A stretch of 64,000 bases of DNA from Rhodopseudomonas boonkerdii (GTDB lineage Bacteria; Pseudomonadota; Alphaproteobacteria; Rhizobiales; Xanthobacteraceae): contig NZ_CP036537.1 in the NCBI RefSeq assembly GCF_021184025.1, positions 310,001 through 374,000 on the forward strand. The letters run 5' to 3'. The notes beneath the pieces are model-generated. The model did no database searches. It worked only from the letters and a program-made list of their open reading frames with translations, and was not told the DNA's origin. Both the position numbers and the translations under genes were made by a program. This document shows, in pieces, positions 39,910-52,020 of this stretch (positions within the stretch are counted from its first letter, which is position 1; each line of letters opens with the position of its first letter).

Positions 39910-40725
39910 ATGTCCGATATGAGATTGATCGTTGCCGGCGCCGGCGGCCGCATGGGCCGCGCGCTGATCCGCACCATCGCTGAAACGCCCGGCGCCGTGC
40001 TTGCCGGTGCGCTGGAAGCGCCGACCTCGGAACTGCTCGGCCAGGATGCCGGCGTACTCGCCGGCCTGCCGGAAAACGGCATCAAGCTCTCGGCCGATCT
40101 GTGGACCCTGTCGAAAGAGGCGGATGGCATCCTCGATTTCACCGTACCGGCCGCGACCATCGCCAATGTCGCCATCGCCGCTCAGCGCGGCATCGTGCAT
40201 GTGATCGGCACCACCGGTCTTTCGGCCTCCGACGATGCCGTGATCAAGAGCGTCACCAAGCAGGCGATCGTGGTGCAGTCCGGTAATATGAGTCTCGGTG
40301 TCAATTTGCTTGCGGCATTGGTGAAGCGTGTCGCGCAATCGCTCGACGACGGTTTCGACATCGAAGTGCTGGAAATGCATCACAAGGCGAAGATCGATGC
40401 GCCGTCGGGCACTGCTTTCATGCTCGGCCAGGCCGCTGCCGATGGTCGCAAGGTCTCGCTCGAAACGCATTCCGCACGCGGCCGTGATGGTATCACCGGC
40501 GCGCGCAAGGCCGGCGATATCGGCTTCGCGTCGCTGCGCGGCGGCACCGTTGCCGGTGAGCATACCGTGATCTTTGCTGGCCCGCATGAGCGCATCGAAC
40601 TCACGCATAAGGCCGAGGATCGCATGATCTTCGCGCATGGCGCGCTGAAGGCGGCCATGTGGGCGCATGGTAAGTCGCCCGGACACTATTCGATGGCCGA
40701 CGTGCTCGGTCTCGGTGAGAAGTAA
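39910..40725 (+). CDS. dapB: 4-hydroxy-tetrahydrodipicolinate reductase
   Basis: A 271-residue enzyme of lysine/diaminopimelate synthesis, hence also needed for peptidoglycan. N-terminal Rossmann motif [18 protein letters not shown]; the catalytic histidine/lysine segment is [17 protein letters not shown]. Length fits the family. AAGGAAC-type ribosome site precedes the ATG. It is followed by a short palindrome (40738-40786) before gpmA. Confidence 0.97.
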   Translation: MSDMRLIVAGAGGRMGRALIRTIAETPGAVLAGALEAPTSELLGQDAGVLAGLPENGIKLSADLWTLSKEADGILDFTVPAATIANVAIAAQRGIVHVIGTTGLSASDDAVIKSVTKQAIVVQSGNMSLGVNLLAALVKRVAQSLDDGFDIEVLEMHHKAKIDAPSGTAFMLGQAAADGRKVSLETHSARGRDGITGARKAGDIGFASLRGGTVAGEHTVIFAGPHERIELTHKAEDRMIFAHGALKAAMWAHGKSPGHYSMADVLGLGEK

Positions 40726-40737
40726 GAACCTTCTTTT

Positions 40738-40786
40738 GAGCATGATCTCATCCGAAAATCGGCTGCCACGTTTCGAGACCATGCTC
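40738..40786. repeat. 49-bp palindrome (GAGCATGATC family)
   Basis: GAGCATG-A-TCTC and GAGA-C-CATGCTC are the outer arms; the core contains CCGAAAATCGG. This pattern, GAGCATGATC...GATCATGCTC, is a well-known dispersed element of rhizobial genomes. It lies between dapB and gpmA, with only 17 bases to the gpmA start. Confidence 0.7.
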
Positions 40787-40803
40787 CAACAACGGAAACT
40801 GCG

Positions 40804-41424
40804 ATGACCGACCGTCTTCTCGTGCTCGTCCGCCACGGCCAGAGCGACTGGAATCTGAAGAACCTGTTCACTGGCTGGAAAGACCCGGACCTCACCGAGA
40901 AGGGCGTCACCGAAGCCAGGGAAGCCGGCCGCAAGCTCAAGGCGCAGGGCCTGACCTTCGATGTCGCCTTCACCTCTGCGCTCACCCGCGCCCAGCACAC
41001 GCTGCGTCTGGCGCTGGAGGAAATGGGCCAGACCGGCATTCCGGTGACAAAACATCTCGCGCTGAACGAGCGTGACTACGGCGATCTCTCCGGGCTCAAC
41101 AAGGACGATGCGCGCGCCAAGTGGGGCGAGGAGCAGGTGCATATCTGGCGCCGGTCCTATGACGTGCCGCCGCCCGGCGGCGAGAGCCTGAAGGACACGC
41201 TGGCCCGTACGCTGCCGTACTACGTGCAGGAAATCCTGCCGGGCGTGCTCCGTGGCGAGCGCACGCTGGTGGCCGCGCACGGCAATTCACTGCGCGCGCT
41301 GATCATGGTGCTGGAAAAACTGTCGCCGGAAGGCATTCTGGCCCGCGAACTCGGCACCGGCGCACCGATCATCTATCGACTCAAGGCGGATGCAACCGTG
41401 GAATCGAAGCTCGATCTGGCGTGA
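40804..41424 (+). CDS. gpmA: 2,3-bisphosphoglycerate-dependent phosphoglycerate mutase
   Basis: A 206-residue histidine phosphatase-fold mutase converting 3- and 2-phosphoglycerate in glycolysis. The phosphohistidine is in [18 protein letters not shown]; the second histidine is in [28 protein letters not shown] lies between. It is shorter than E. coli GpmA (250) as is usual in alphaproteobacteria. An intrinsic terminator follows. Confidence 0.95.
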   Translation: MTDRLLVLVRHGQSDWNLKNLFTGWKDPDLTEKGVTEAREAGRKLKAQGLTFDVAFTSALTRAQHTLRLALEEMGQTGIPVTKHLALNERDYGDLSGLNKDDARAKWGEEQVHIWRRSYDVPPPGGESLKDTLARTLPYYVQEILPGVLRGERTLVAAHGNSLRALIMVLEKLSPEGILARELGTGAPIIYRLKADATVESKLDLA

Positions 41425-41481
41425 TTTCTTGCGTCATTGTTGCGGCAAATCTTGCGGCATCAGTGAGGCAGGTCCGTAACG

Positions 41482-41514
41482 AAAAATGCCCGCACCATTT
41501 GTTGCGGGCATTTT
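41482..41514. terminator. Bidirectional intrinsic terminator between gpmA and the NDUFA9-like gene
   Basis: AAAAATGCCCGCA - CCATTTGT - TGCGGGCATTTT: perfect 8-bp GC stem flanked by A5 and T4 tracts, so it functions for both converging transcripts. Confidence 0.85.
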
Positions 41515-41534
41515 GTTGTTATTGGACGAAAGGC

Positions 41535-42503
41535 TCAGTTCGCGCCGTTATGCGCGAACTGGCCGGTGGCGCGGAAGCGCCAGAGATATTGCGGGGCGAC
41601 TGCTTCCAGCGAATCCGGCGCGATGCCGAGACCTTCCAGCGTCAGGCCGGCGGTCTTGGCGGCTTCGGACACGACATTGTCCACCTTCAGCATCGCCACC
41701 TGATCCGGCGTCAGCTTGAAGTCGCCGGGCGCGAATTGCAGGACATAGGATTTCAGCTTGGCGATGCCCATCGGCACCGGCAGGATCATGCGTTCGCGCT
41801 CGATGGTCTTGAGCACGATGGCGACGATCTCCTGCATGGCCAGCACTTCCGGCCCGCCGAGTTCATAGACGGCGCCCGGCCTGGTCTTGCCGTCGGCCGC
41901 GGCGGCCACGGCCTGGGCGACATCGCCGACAAACACCGGCTGCATTTTCGTCTCGGCACCGAACACCGGCATGATCGGCACGACACGGGCCAGCGCGGCA
42001 AAGCGGTTGGTGAGGTTGTCTTCCGGGCCGAACACCAGCGACGGGCGCAGGATCGAGGCCGACGGCACGGCGGCGAGCACGTTCTGCTCGCCGGCCGCCT
42101 TGGCCCGGGAATAGGCCGATTCGGAATTGGCATCGGCGCCGATGGCGGAGACATGCACCAGGCGGGCGCCGATTTCGGCGGCGGCCTGCGCGATGGCGCC
42201 GGCACCTTCGGCCTGCACGGCGTCGAAGCTCTGCTTGCCGCCTTCGCTGAGGATGCCGACCAGGTTCACCACGATGGAAGCATCGCGCATGGCGGCCTTG
42301 ATGGAGGCGGGGTTGCGGATATTGGCCTGCACGGCGTGGATCTGGCCGACGCGGCCGAGCGGCTGCAGATGGCCGGCAAGCTCCGGGCGGCGCACGGCGA
42401 CGCGAATCCGGTAATCGCGCTTGGCCAGCGCGCGGACCACGTGCCGCCCCACGAAACCGGATCCGCCGAAAACCGTGACGAGTGTGTCGATGGGGGCAGC
42501 CAT
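41535..42503 (-). CDS. Complex I NDUFA9-like NAD(P)-binding (SDR) protein
   Basis: A 322-residue atypical short-chain dehydrogenase with VFGGSGFVGRHVVRALAKRD at the N-terminus. The family includes the accessory complex I subunit NDUFA9, which binds NADPH tightly, and alphaproteobacterial homologues that may be part of or assist complex I. The catalytic YxxxK of classical SDRs is not obvious, as expected. No nuo genes are nearby. The C-terminal 60 residues (FKLTPDQVAMLKVDNVVSEA) fit the family. Confidence 0.88.
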   Translation of the reverse strand: MAAPIDTLVTVFGGSGFVGRHVVRALAKRDYRIRVAVRRPELAGHLQPLGRVGQIHAVQANIRNPASIKAAMRDASIVVNLVGILSEGGKQSFDAVQAEGAGAIAQAAAEIGARLVHVSAIGADANSESAYSRAKAAGEQNVLAAVPSASILRPSLVFGPEDNLTNRFAALARVVPIMPVFGAETKMQPVFVGDVAQAVAAAADGKTRPGAVYELGGPEVLAMQEIVAIVLKTIERERMILPVPMGIAKLKSYVLQFAPGDFKLTPDQVAMLKVDNVVSEAAKTAGLTLEGLGIAPDSLEAVAPQYLWRFRATGQFAHNGAN

Positions 42504-42614
42504 GGGGTCAGTTCCTTAGCGGGGGGCAGGCGTTGAAAAGGCGGCAGTTTAGACCGTTTCGCGATACGCCAAGCCGTGGGGCCTGTACAGCGGAAAGGAA
42601 TTGCACAAAGCAAT

Positions 42615-42643
42615 TTGACAAGTGCGTAACGGCCCCCTACACA
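42615..42643 (+). promoter_or_regulatory. Candidate promoter of tRNA-Leu
   Basis: TTGACA (42615-42620), 17 bases, then TACACC (42638-42643). The -35 hexamer is perfect and the -10 is weak (3 of 6), as often seen for stable RNA genes of alphaproteobacteria. Transcription would begin about 15 bases before the tRNA. Confidence 0.5.
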
Positions 42644-42665
42644 CCGCGCCACGTGCCTCGCACGT

Positions 42666-42752
<87 letters not shown>

Positions 42753-43049
42753 TCGTGCTCTTAAGTCTCTGATTGTCAGAGCATTTCAGTAACATCGACG
42801 GATTGGCCTGCGCGTTTGGCGCGGAAGCGGCTTGAACGCAGCCTGTTTGCCGGCCGGCGATTGCCGGGCCGTGGCCGCGGCGTCCTGTGCGGTCGGCTGC
42901 CATCCGGGCCTTTATGGCATTCCTATAAGTTCGCAGTCTCCCTCGTCTCGAAAACCTACGTCCTGAATGGCACCTGATCGACGTCGGGCGCGCTCTCCGC
43001 GCTCGGGCGCGTTCTTCGCGCCGTCGTCGCCAGTACTCAGGAGCGTTCC

Positions 43050-43133
43050 ATGCTGGACATTCTCATGCTGGGCCTCGGGCTCGGCTTTTTCCTTCTCGCG
43101 CTGGGCTACGCCCATGCCTGCGAACGGCTGTGA
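43050..43133 (+). CDS. 27-residue membrane peptide upstream of kdpF
   Basis: ATG at 43050 with AGGAG 7 bases before; product MLDILMLGLGLGFFLLALGY followed by AHACERL. One hydrophobic segment and a C-terminal C-(E/D)-R-L. Similar very short frames with this ending occur before kdpF in various kdp operons (from memory). It ends 11 bases before kdpF, whose ribosome site overlaps its stop, so the two look translationally coupled. Function unknown; a second small Kdp subunit or leader peptide is possible. Confidence 0.6.
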   Translation: MLDILMLGLGLGFFLLALGYAHACERL

Positions 43134-43144
43134 GGAGGCGGATC

Positions 43145-43234
43145 ATGATCTTCGACTACGTGCTCGCCGGCACGGTCTCGGCCGCTCTCCTCATTTATCT
43201 CACCTACGCGCTGCTCCGCCCCGAGCGGTTCTGA
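43145..43234 (+). CDS. kdpF: Potassium-transporting ATPase subunit KdpF
   Basis: A 29-residue single-pass membrane peptide, [20 protein letters not shown] then YALLRPERF, the KdpF pattern ending in L-x-x-P-E-x-F. GGAGG is 5-9 bases before the ATG. In E. coli KdpF stabilises the KdpABC complex. It is 25 bp before kdpA. Confidence 0.85.
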   Translation: MIFDYVLAGTVSAALLIYLTYALLRPERF

Positions 43235-43259
43235 GCGCGCGTCAAAAAGGTCAAATACG

Positions 43260-44963
43260 ATGACACTCATCGGCTGGATCCAGATCGCGCTGTTCTGTGC
43301 GGTGATCTTGGCGCTCACGAAGCCGCTCGGCGGCTACATGACGCGCGTGTTCAATGGCGAGCGCACATGGCTGTCGCCGGTGCTGCGGCCGGTCGAGGCC
43401 GGCATCTACCGGCTTGCCGGTGTCGACGAAAAGCGCGAGCAGCATTGGCTCACTTATACGGTCGGCATGCTGCTGTTCCATGTCGCCGGTTTCGTGATCC
43501 TCTACGCGCTGCTGCGGCTGCAGGATGTGCTGCCGTTCAATCCGCAGGGCCAGTCGGCGGTGGCGCCCGATCTCGCCTTCAACACCGCGGCCTCCTTCAT
43601 CACCAATACCAACTGGCAGAACTACGGCGGCGAGAGCACGCTGTCTTATCTGTCCCAGATGCTCGGCCTCACGCATCAGAACTTCCTGTCGGCGGCGACG
43701 GGCATCGCGCTCGCCGTGGCGCTGATCCGCGGCTTCGCGCGGTCGTCGATGCGCACGCTCGGCAATTTCTGGGTCGATGTGACGCGCTGTACGCTGTATG
43801 TGCTGCTGCCGCTCTGCATCGTCTACACGCTTTTTCTGGTCTGGCAGGGGATGCCGCAGACACTCGGCGCCTATGTCGATGCCGCGACATTGGAAGGCGC
43901 CAAGCAGACGATCGCCGTCGGCCCGGTGGCGTCGCAGGTGGCGATCAAGATGCTGGGCACCAATGGCGGCGGTTTCTTCAATGCCAATGCCGCGCATCCG
44001 TTCGAGAATCCGACAGCGCTGTCGAACTTCGTGCAGATGATCTCGATCTTCGCCATCGGGGCGGCCATGACCAATATGTTCGGTCGCATGGTCGGCAATT
44101 CCCGGCAAGGCTGGGCGATCCTCGCGGTGATGGGCGTGCTGTTCGTCGTTGGTGTCGCCATCACCTACTGGGCGGAAGCATCGGGCACCAACGCCTTGCA
44201 AGCGCTCGGTCTGGCCGGCGGCAATATGGAAGGCAAGGAAGTTCGCTTCGGCATCGTGGCATCGTCCTTGTTCGCCGTGGTGACCACCGCGGCGTCCTGC
44301 GGCGCCGTCAATGCGATGCACGACTCCTTCACCGCGCTCGGCGGCATGATCCCGCTGATCAACATGCAGCTCGGCGAAATCATCGTCGGCGGCGTTGGTG
44401 CCGGCCTTTACGGCATGCTTCTGTTCGTCGTGCTGGCGATCTTCGTCGCCGGCCTGATGGTCGGCCGCACACCCGAATATGTCGGCAAGAAAATCGAGGC
44501 GCATGAGGTCAAGATGGCGATGCTCGCCATTCTCGTCCTGCCGCTGATGTATCTCGGCTGGACGGCGGTTGCGGTCGTGCTGCCGTCGGCGGTGGCGTCC
44601 ATCGCCAATGCCGGACCGCATGGCTTCACCGAGGTGCTTTACGCCTTCACTTCGGCGACAGGCAACAATGGCTCGGCCTTCGGCGGTCTCACCGGCAACA
44701 CGTTCTTCTACAATCTGACGCTCGCCTGTTCGATGCTGGTCGGCCGCTTCTTCATGATCGTGCCGGCGATGGCGATGGCGGGATCGCTGGTTGAGAAGAA
44801 ATCCATTGCGGCCTCGTCAGGCACGCTGCCGACCACCGGCGGCCTGTTCATCGGTCTCGTCATCGGCGTCATCCTGATCATCGGTGGCCTCACTTTCTTT
44901 CCGGCCCTCGCGCTCGGCCCGATCGTCGAGCATCTCGCGATGACCGCCGGCAATCTGTTCTGA
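43260..44963 (+). CDS. kdpA: Potassium-transporting ATPase subunit A
   Basis: A 567-residue K+-channel-like subunit with about ten membrane segments. Selectivity-filter segments recognisable: [40 protein letters not shown], and [20 protein letters not shown]. It carries K+ through the membrane and passes it to KdpB. Length matches the family. It follows kdpF in the standard order. Confidence 0.98.
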   Translation: MTLIGWIQIALFCAVILALTKPLGGYMTRVFNGERTWLSPVLRPVEAGIYRLAGVDEKREQHWLTYTVGMLLFHVAGFVILYALLRLQDVLPFNPQGQSAVAPDLAFNTAASFITNTNWQNYGGESTLSYLSQMLGLTHQNFLSAATGIALAVALIRGFARSSMRTLGNFWVDVTRCTLYVLLPLCIVYTLFLVWQGMPQTLGAYVDAATLEGAKQTIAVGPVASQVAIKMLGTNGGGFFNANAAHPFENPTALSNFVQMISIFAIGAAMTNMFGRMVGNSRQGWAILAVMGVLFVVGVAITYWAEASGTNALQALGLAGGNMEGKEVRFGIVASSLFAVVTTAASCGAVNAMHDSFTALGGMIPLINMQLGEIIVGGVGAGLYGMLLFVVLAIFVAGLMVGRTPEYVGKKIEAHEVKMAMLAILVLPLMYLGWTAVAVVLPSAVASIANAGPHGFTEVLYAFTSATGNNGSAFGGLTGNTFFYNLTLACSMLVGRFFMIVPAMAMAGSLVEKKSIAASSGTLPTTGGLFIGLVIGVILIIGGLTFFPALALGPIVEHLAMTAGNLF

Positions 44964-44977
44964 TCGGAGCAATCTCC

Positions 44978-47098
<2,121 letters not shown>

Positions 47099-47109
47099 GG
47101 AGAACCATC

Positions 47110-47715
47110 ATGTTGAAAGAACTTCGACCCGCTATCACAGTGCTCGTGCTGCTCACCGCCATCACCGGGCTCGCCTATCCGCTGGCCATGACGGGTATCG
47201 CCGGTGTCCTGTTTCCCGCACAGGCGGAAGGCAGCCTGATCGAGCGGGACGGCAAGGTCATCGGGTCCGCGCTGATCGGCCAGGACTTCAAGGGCGACAA
47301 CTACTTCCATGGCCGTCCATCGGCGACCACGGGGACCGATCCGCAGGATGCCGCCAAGACCGTGCCGCAGCCCTATAACGCCGCGAATTCGATGGGCTCC
47401 AATCTCGGCCCCACGAGCAAGGCGCTGAACGACCGCATCAGGGAAGATGTCGAGAAACTGAAGGCGGAGAACCCAGGGATGCCGGTGCCGGTCGATCTCG
47501 TCACCACATCGGGCAGCGGTCTCGATCCGAACATCTCGCCGGAAGGCGCGCTGTTTCAGGTGTCGCGTGTCGCCAAGGCGCGCAACATGCCGGAGGAGCG
47601 GGTGCGCGCATTGGTGAGTGAGAAGACCGAAGGTCGTCTACTGGGTTTGCTGGGCGAACCGCGCGTTAACGTCCTCGCGCTGAATCTGGCGCTGGATGCA
47701 GCTGTAGCCAAGTAA
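47110..47715 (+). CDS. kdpC: Potassium-transporting ATPase subunit C
   Basis: A 201-residue subunit with one N-terminal membrane segment ([20 protein letters not shown]) and a periplasmic domain holding [18 protein letters not shown] and the C-terminal [11 protein letters not shown]. It stabilises KdpAB. 11 bp after kdpB. Confidence 0.97.
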   Translation: MLKELRPAITVLVLLTAITGLAYPLAMTGIAGVLFPAQAEGSLIERDGKVIGSALIGQDFKGDNYFHGRPSATTGTDPQDAAKTVPQPYNAANSMGSNLGPTSKALNDRIREDVEKLKAENPGMPVPVDLVTTSGSGLDPNISPEGALFQVSRVAKARNMPEERVRALVSEKTEGRLLGLLGEPRVNVLALNLALDAAVAK

Positions 47716-47756
47716 GCCGCTAGGCCGGCTAACCGGCGGGGGCTATATATAGCTTC

Positions 47757-50477
47757 ATGGCACATCAGAGCCGCGACCCAGACCAACGCCCTTCGCCGGA
47801 GGCCTTGCTGGAGGCAGCAAGGCGCGAGGAGGGTACGGCCGGGCGGCTGAAGATTTTTGTCGGCGCCGCTCCCGGCGTCGGCAAGACCTATGAGATGCTG
47901 CAAAGTGCCCATGCGAAGCGCAGGGACGGGGTGGATGTGGTGGTGGGCGTGGTCGAAACCCACGGTCGCGCCGAAACCGAAGCGCTGCTGGCCGGGCTCG
48001 AGGTCATTCCCAGGCGGAGGATCGAGCACAAGGGCCAGACGCTCGACGAGATGGATCTCGACGCCATTCTCGCCCGCCGCCCGAGGATCGTGCTGGTCGA
48101 CGAACTCGCGCATACCAACGCACCGGGGTCGCGTCACCCCAAGCGTTATCTCGATGTCGCCGAGCTGCTTGCCGCCGGTATCGATGTCTATACCGCCGTC
48201 AATATCCAGCACATCGAGAGCCTGAACGACGTCGTCGCCCAGATCACCCATGTCAGGGTGCGGGAGACAGTGCCGGATTCAGTCTTCGACGGCGCCGATG
48301 CGATCGAATTGATCGACCTTACGCCGGACGATCTGATCCAGCGCCTGAAGGACGGCAAGGTGTATGTGCCGAAGCAGGCCGAACGCGCGCTGGAGCACTA
48401 TTTCTCGCCGGGCAATCTCACGGCGCTGCGCGAGCTGGCGCTGCGCCGCACCGCCGATCGCGTCGATGAACAGCTGCTGACGCATATGCAGGCCAATGCC
48501 ATTGCCGGTCCATGGGCGGCGGGCGAGCGCATTCTGGTCTGTGTCAGCGAGGACCCGCGTGCGGCCGGTCTCGTTCGCTATACCAAGCGCCTGGCCGACC
48601 GCCTGCATGCGCCGTGGACGGCCGTGAGCATCGAGACGCGCCGCAGCCTCCAGTTTTCCGAAGACCAGCGCGACCGCCTCGCCGACACGCTGCGTCTTGC
48701 CGAAACGCTCGGGGCGGAAGCGCTGACCATCCCCGCAACGGCACGTCGTATCGCGGATGATCTGCTCGACTATGCCCGTGCCCACAATGTCACCCAGATC
48801 GTGATCGGCAAGGCGTCGCGCTCATGGTGGTTCGAGCTGCTGCGCGGCTCAGTGGTACATGATCTCGTCCGTCGCTCCGGCAATATCAGCGTGCATGTGA
48901 TCGCCGGTGACGTGTTGCCCCCCGAGCCGGCCGCCCGGCGCACGCAGATGACCGACCGGGTCGAGCCGTTCGATCCGAAGCCTTATCTGTTCTCGCTGGG
49001 CATTGTCGCCGCGGCGCTCGGTGTCGCCTTGCTGCTGTATCCGATCTTCGGCGTCGAGAATGTCGATCTGGTGTTCATGACCGCGGTCGTCGGCATCGCC
49101 GTCCGTTTCGGACTGGGACCGTCGCTGCTGGCCAGCGTGATCGGATCACTCGCCTACAACTTCTTTTTCCTGCCGCCGGTCTACACCTTCACGATCACGG
49201 ATCCGACCAATGTCGCGGCGTTCTTCTTCTTCATGCTGGTGGCGCTTCTGGTCTCGAATCTCGCTGCACGGGTCCGCAGCCAGGCAGTTTCGGCCTTCGG
49301 GCGCGTCCGCACCACGGAGTCGCTCTACGCCTTCAGCCGCAAGCTCGCCGGCACTGCGACACTGGACGACGTGTTGTGGGCATCCGCCTATCAGATCGCG
49401 CTGATGCTGCGGGTGCGCGTCGTTCTGCTGCTGCCGGATGACGGGATCATCACGGTGAAAGCCGGCTATCCGCCGGAAGATGAACTCGATCAGGCCGATC
49501 TTGCCGCCGCCAACTGGGCCTGGAGTAACGATCATCCCGCCGGCCGCGGCTCCGATACACTGCCGGGGGCGAAGCGCCTGTTCCTGCCGATGCGGACCGG
49601 GCGCGGGCCGATCGGCGTGATCGGCATCGATGACGATCGGACAGGGCCGCTGCTGACGCCCGACCAGCGTCGCCTGCTCGACGCGCTGGTGGATCAGAGC
49701 GCATTGGCTATCGAGCGCGTGCAACTCGTCGAAGACATGGACCGCACCCAGCGGAACGTCGAATCCGATCGCCTGCGCGCAGCGCTGCTGACCTCGATCT
49801 CGCATGATCTGAAGACGCCGCTGGCCTCCGTGCTCGGCGCCGCCTCGACATTGCGCGAGCTGTCGCCGAAGTTGAGCGAGGCCGAACGCACAGATCTGCT
49901 TGCCACGGTGATCGACGAATCCGAACGGCTCAATCGTTTCATTGCCAATCTGCTCGATATGACCAAGCTGGAGTCCGGAGCCGTGGTGCCGAATGCGGCG
50001 CTGCTCGATCCCGGCGAGATCGTCGGAAGCGCGTTGCGCCGCGCCGGCAAGATTCTGGACCGTCATCGCGTGGTGCTCGATCTGGCGCCTCAGCTCCCGA
50101 TGCTGAAGCTCGACGCCGTGCTGTTCGAGCAGGTGCTGTTCAACCTGCTCGACAATGCCGCCAAATACGCCCCGCCGGATACGACGATCACCATCCGCGC
50201 GAAACGCGAAGACGACGCGGTGGTCCTGCAGGTCATGGATGAGGGCGCAGGAATCCCGGCCGCGGATCTCGAACAGGTGTTCGACAAGTTCTATCGCGCC
50301 AACAAGGGGGACCATGTCCGCGCCGGCACCGGCCTCGGCCTCGCCATCTCGCGTGGTTTCGTTGAGGCCATGCAGGGTACCATCAGCGCGGCCAATCGCG
50401 TCGATCGTCCGGGCGCCGTGCTGACCATCAGGCTCCCGATCCCGCCCGCTCCCGAAGCTCTGGACACCGCCGCATGA
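47757..50477 (+). CDS. kdpD: Sensor histidine kinase KdpD
   Basis: A 906-residue full-length KdpD. Order: N-terminal KdpD domain with Walker A AAPGVGKTYEML and RYLDVAELLAAGIDVYTAVN; USP-like domain (about 250-380); four membrane segments (about 400-500); GAF domain; HisKA with phospho-accepting His683 in SISHDLKTPLASVLG; HATPase (DNAAKYAPP, GTGLGLAI). It senses low K+ and phosphorylates KdpE. It is 41 bp after kdpC; the ribosome site before ATG 47757 is weak. Confidence 0.97.
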   Translation: MAHQSRDPDQRPSPEALLEAARREEGTAGRLKIFVGAAPGVGKTYEMLQSAHAKRRDGVDVVVGVVETHGRAETEALLAGLEVIPRRRIEHKGQTLDEMDLDAILARRPRIVLVDELAHTNAPGSRHPKRYLDVAELLAAGIDVYTAVNIQHIESLNDVVAQITHVRVRETVPDSVFDGADAIELIDLTPDDLIQRLKDGKVYVPKQAERALEHYFSPGNLTALRELALRRTADRVDEQLLTHMQANAIAGPWAAGERILVCVSEDPRAAGLVRYTKRLADRLHAPWTAVSIETRRSLQFSEDQRDRLADTLRLAETLGAEALTIPATARRIADDLLDYARAHNVTQIVIGKASRSWWFELLRGSVVHDLVRRSGNISVHVIAGDVLPPEPAARRTQMTDRVEPFDPKPYLFSLGIVAAALGVALLLYPIFGVENVDLVFMTAVVGIAVRFGLGPSLLASVIGSLAYNFFFLPPVYTFTITDPTNVAAFFFFMLVALLVSNLAARVRSQAVSAFGRVRTTESLYAFSRKLAGTATLDDVLWASAYQIALMLRVRVVLLLPDDGIITVKAGYPPEDELDQADLAAANWAWSNDHPAGRGSDTLPGAKRLFLPMRTGRGPIGVIGIDDDRTGPLLTPDQRRLLDALVDQSALAIERVQLVEDMDRTQRNVESDRLRAALLTSISHDLKTPLASVLGAASTLRELSPKLSEAERTDLLATVIDESERLNRFIANLLDMTKLESGAVVPNAALLDPGEIVGSALRRAGKILDRHRVVLDLAPQLPMLKLDAVLFEQVLFNLLDNAAKYAPPDTTITIRAKREDDAVVLQVMDEGAGIPAADLEQVFDKFYRANKGDHVRAGTGLGLAISRGFVEAMQGTISAANRVDRPGAVLTIRLPIPPAPEALDTAA

Positions 50478-51163
50478 CTGCTTCCGCCATCAAGGTCCTG
50501 GTGATCGACGACGAGCCGCCGATCCGGAAATTGCTCCGGATGGGCTTGAGCACGCAGGGCTACGACATCGTCGAGGCCAGTAACGGCAAGCTTGCGCTGG
50601 AAAAACTGGCCGAGGACCCGGCATTGATCATCCTCGATCTCGGTTTGCCGGATATCCAGGGCCACGATCTGCTGCAGATGATCCGCGCCCGCAACGATGG
50701 CGTGCCGATCGTCGTGCTGTCGAGCCGCGGCGATGAAGCCGGCAAAGTACGGGCACTCGACCTTGGTGCGGACGACTATCTGACCAAACCGTTCGGCATG
50801 GATGAGTTGCTGGCCCGGTTGCGCGCCGCGCTGCGGCATCAGTTGCAGGTGCATGGCGAGCGGCCGGTGTTCAGGACCGGCGATCTGTCCGTCGATCTCG
50901 TCCGTCGCATCGTCAAGGTCGGCGAGCGCGAGGTGAAACTGTCTCCGAAGGAATATGACCTGCTGCGTGTGCTGGTGCAGCACGCGGGAAAGGTCCTGAC
51001 CCACCGTTTTCTGCTGAAGGAGTTGTGGGACGAATTGACGGATGCGCAGTATCTGCGCGTCTACGTCCGCCAGCTCCGCCAGAAGATCGAGCCCGACCCG
51101 GAGCGGCCTCACTTCGTGCTGACCGAGACCGGCATCGGCTATCGGCTCCGGGCGGGGGATTGA
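50474..51163 (+). CDS. kdpE: Response regulator KdpE
   Basis: A 229-residue OmpR/PhoB-type regulator. Receiver domain with acidic pair in VLVIDDEPPIRKLL, phosphoacceptor Asp55 in LIILDLGLPDIQGHDL and conserved Lys in DDYLTKPFGMDELL; C-terminal winged helix (about 130-229). The ATG overlaps the kdpD stop by 4 bp. It activates the kdp promoter, expected in the 297-bp stretch 42753-43049, where no binding site could be assigned. Confidence 0.97.
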   Translation: MTASAIKVLVIDDEPPIRKLLRMGLSTQGYDIVEASNGKLALEKLAEDPALIILDLGLPDIQGHDLLQMIRARNDGVPIVVLSSRGDEAGKVRALDLGADDYLTKPFGMDELLARLRAALRHQLQVHGERPVFRTGDLSVDLVRRIVKVGEREVKLSPKEYDLLRVLVQHAGKVLTHRFLLKELWDELTDAQYLRVYVRQLRQKIEPDPERPHFVLTETGIGYRLRAGD

Positions 51164-51174
51164 CGATCTCCGCC

Positions 51175-51274
51175 CTCATGGGGAGGAGCGGGCCACTTGG
51201 CGCGCGTCTCGAACCATGAATGGAGTGCGCTGCCATCCTTCGAGACGCCGCTGCGCGGCTCCTCAGGATGAGGG
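51175..51274. repeat. About 100-bp palindromic element, copy B (CCTCATCCTGAGGAG family)
   Basis: The arm CCATCCTTCGAGACGCCGCT continues to CCTCAGGATGAGGG (42 bp, 51233-51274) and is the exact reverse complement of 39302-39343. The other arm (51175-51215) has CTCATGGGGAGGAGCG and GCGTCTCGAACCATGAATGG, matching the second arm of the first copy imperfectly. It fills the gap between the convergent kdpE and MarR genes. Confidence 0.85.
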
Positions 51275-51293
51275 TAGAGTTTGTGGAGGCGGC

Positions 51294-51860
51294 CTATTTG
51301 CCAGCTTTCCCCGCTCCCTTCGGGGCGTTGTAGTCCAGTAACCGGATCGCTTCGTCCGCCGCATCGACCATATCGGCCATCAATCGCCGCGTACGCTCGA
51401 AATCCGCCCCCGACATGGCGCGGAACAGCATGTCGTTCACCGGGCGCTGCACGGGGGCCAGATCATTGAGCAAGGTGCGGGCTTTGGGCGTGATGGTGAG
51501 GATGACCCTGCGGCGATCCTCCGGGTCGGTTTCCTTCTCGACCAGGCCAGCCGCAACGAGCTTGTTGATCTCGATGGTGATGAAGGCACCGCTGAAGTGC
51601 AGATGTTCGGCGACCTGGTTGACGCCGATCTTCTCATCCGTGCTGCTCAAATGAGAAATGGCGATCACCACCGTATATTGCGTGCCGGACAGGCCGATCA
51701 CGGCGCCAAGCTGGCCGCGTACGGCTTGCAGTCGCGCTGAAAACGCCAATGTATCGTGCAGGAATTGTCGAAACGCGCGATCCGACCCATCGACCATCAG
51801 TTGTGGCCGTGAAACGGTCAGTTCTGTCCGAATTTTCTTCGATTTGCTTTTCGTCGCCAT
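51294..51860 (-). CDS. MarR-family transcriptional regulator
   Basis: A 188-residue winged-helix regulator. The DNA-binding region is INQVAEHLHFSGAFITIEIN-like (VNQVAEHLHFSGAFITIEIN) with the beta wing EKETDPEDRRRVILTITPKA. Start chosen at ATG 51860 (MATKSK), with a GGGGG run upstream; an extra five codons are possible. It is divergent from the flavin reductase/monooxygenase operon, and a perfect palindrome overlapping the promoter of that operon is the likely operator. MarR repressors usually release DNA on binding an aromatic ligand. Confidence 0.9.
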   Translation of the reverse strand: MATKSKSKKIRTELTVSRPQLMVDGSDRAFRQFLHDTLAFSARLQAVRGQLGAVIGLSGTQYTVVIAISHLSSTDEKIGVNQVAEHLHFSGAFITIEINKLVAAGLVEKETDPEDRRRVILTITPKARTLLNDLAPVQRPVNDMLFRAMSGADFERTRRLMADMVDAADEAIRLLDYNAPKGAGKAGK

Positions 51861-51948
51861 CAGGCCCCCGCACACCTATGAGTCGTATAGCGGCCAGCTT
51901 ACTAGCAAACAAGTTCGCATCGGCGTTTTGGTAGCAGCCCTGCCATGC

Positions 51949-51976
51949 TTGACAGGGCCTCATTGCTCGATAATAT
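51949..51976 (+). promoter_or_regulatory. Sigma-70 type promoter of the monooxygenase operon
   Basis: TTGACA (51949-51954), 16 bases, then TAATAT (51971-51976). Transcription is expected to start near 51983, inside the palindrome at 51976-51994, giving a leader of about 38 bases before the flavin reductase ATG. Confidence 0.75.
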
Positions 51977-51994
51977 AGCTTTGTATCAAAGCTA
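51976..51994. promoter_or_regulatory. Perfect palindrome, probable MarR operator
   Basis: TAGCTTTG-TAT-CAAAGCTA: two perfect 8-bp arms with a 3-bp spacer, the size of a MarR-dimer site. It begins at the last base of the -10 box and covers the predicted start site, so a bound repressor would block transcription. It lies between the MarR gene and its presumed target. Confidence 0.75.
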
Positions 51995-52020
51995 ATAGCC
52001 CTCGTTCAGGAGAATGGCTC

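Noticed and set aside
42753..43049. KdpE binding site or sigma-54 promoter before kdp
   Set aside because: A TGGCAC occurs but without a TTGC at the right distance; a TATAAG hexamer has no matching -35; no symmetric site stands out.
43251..44621. 456-codon minus-strand frame opposite kdpA
   Set aside because: Histidine/arginine-rich antisense shadow of kdpA.
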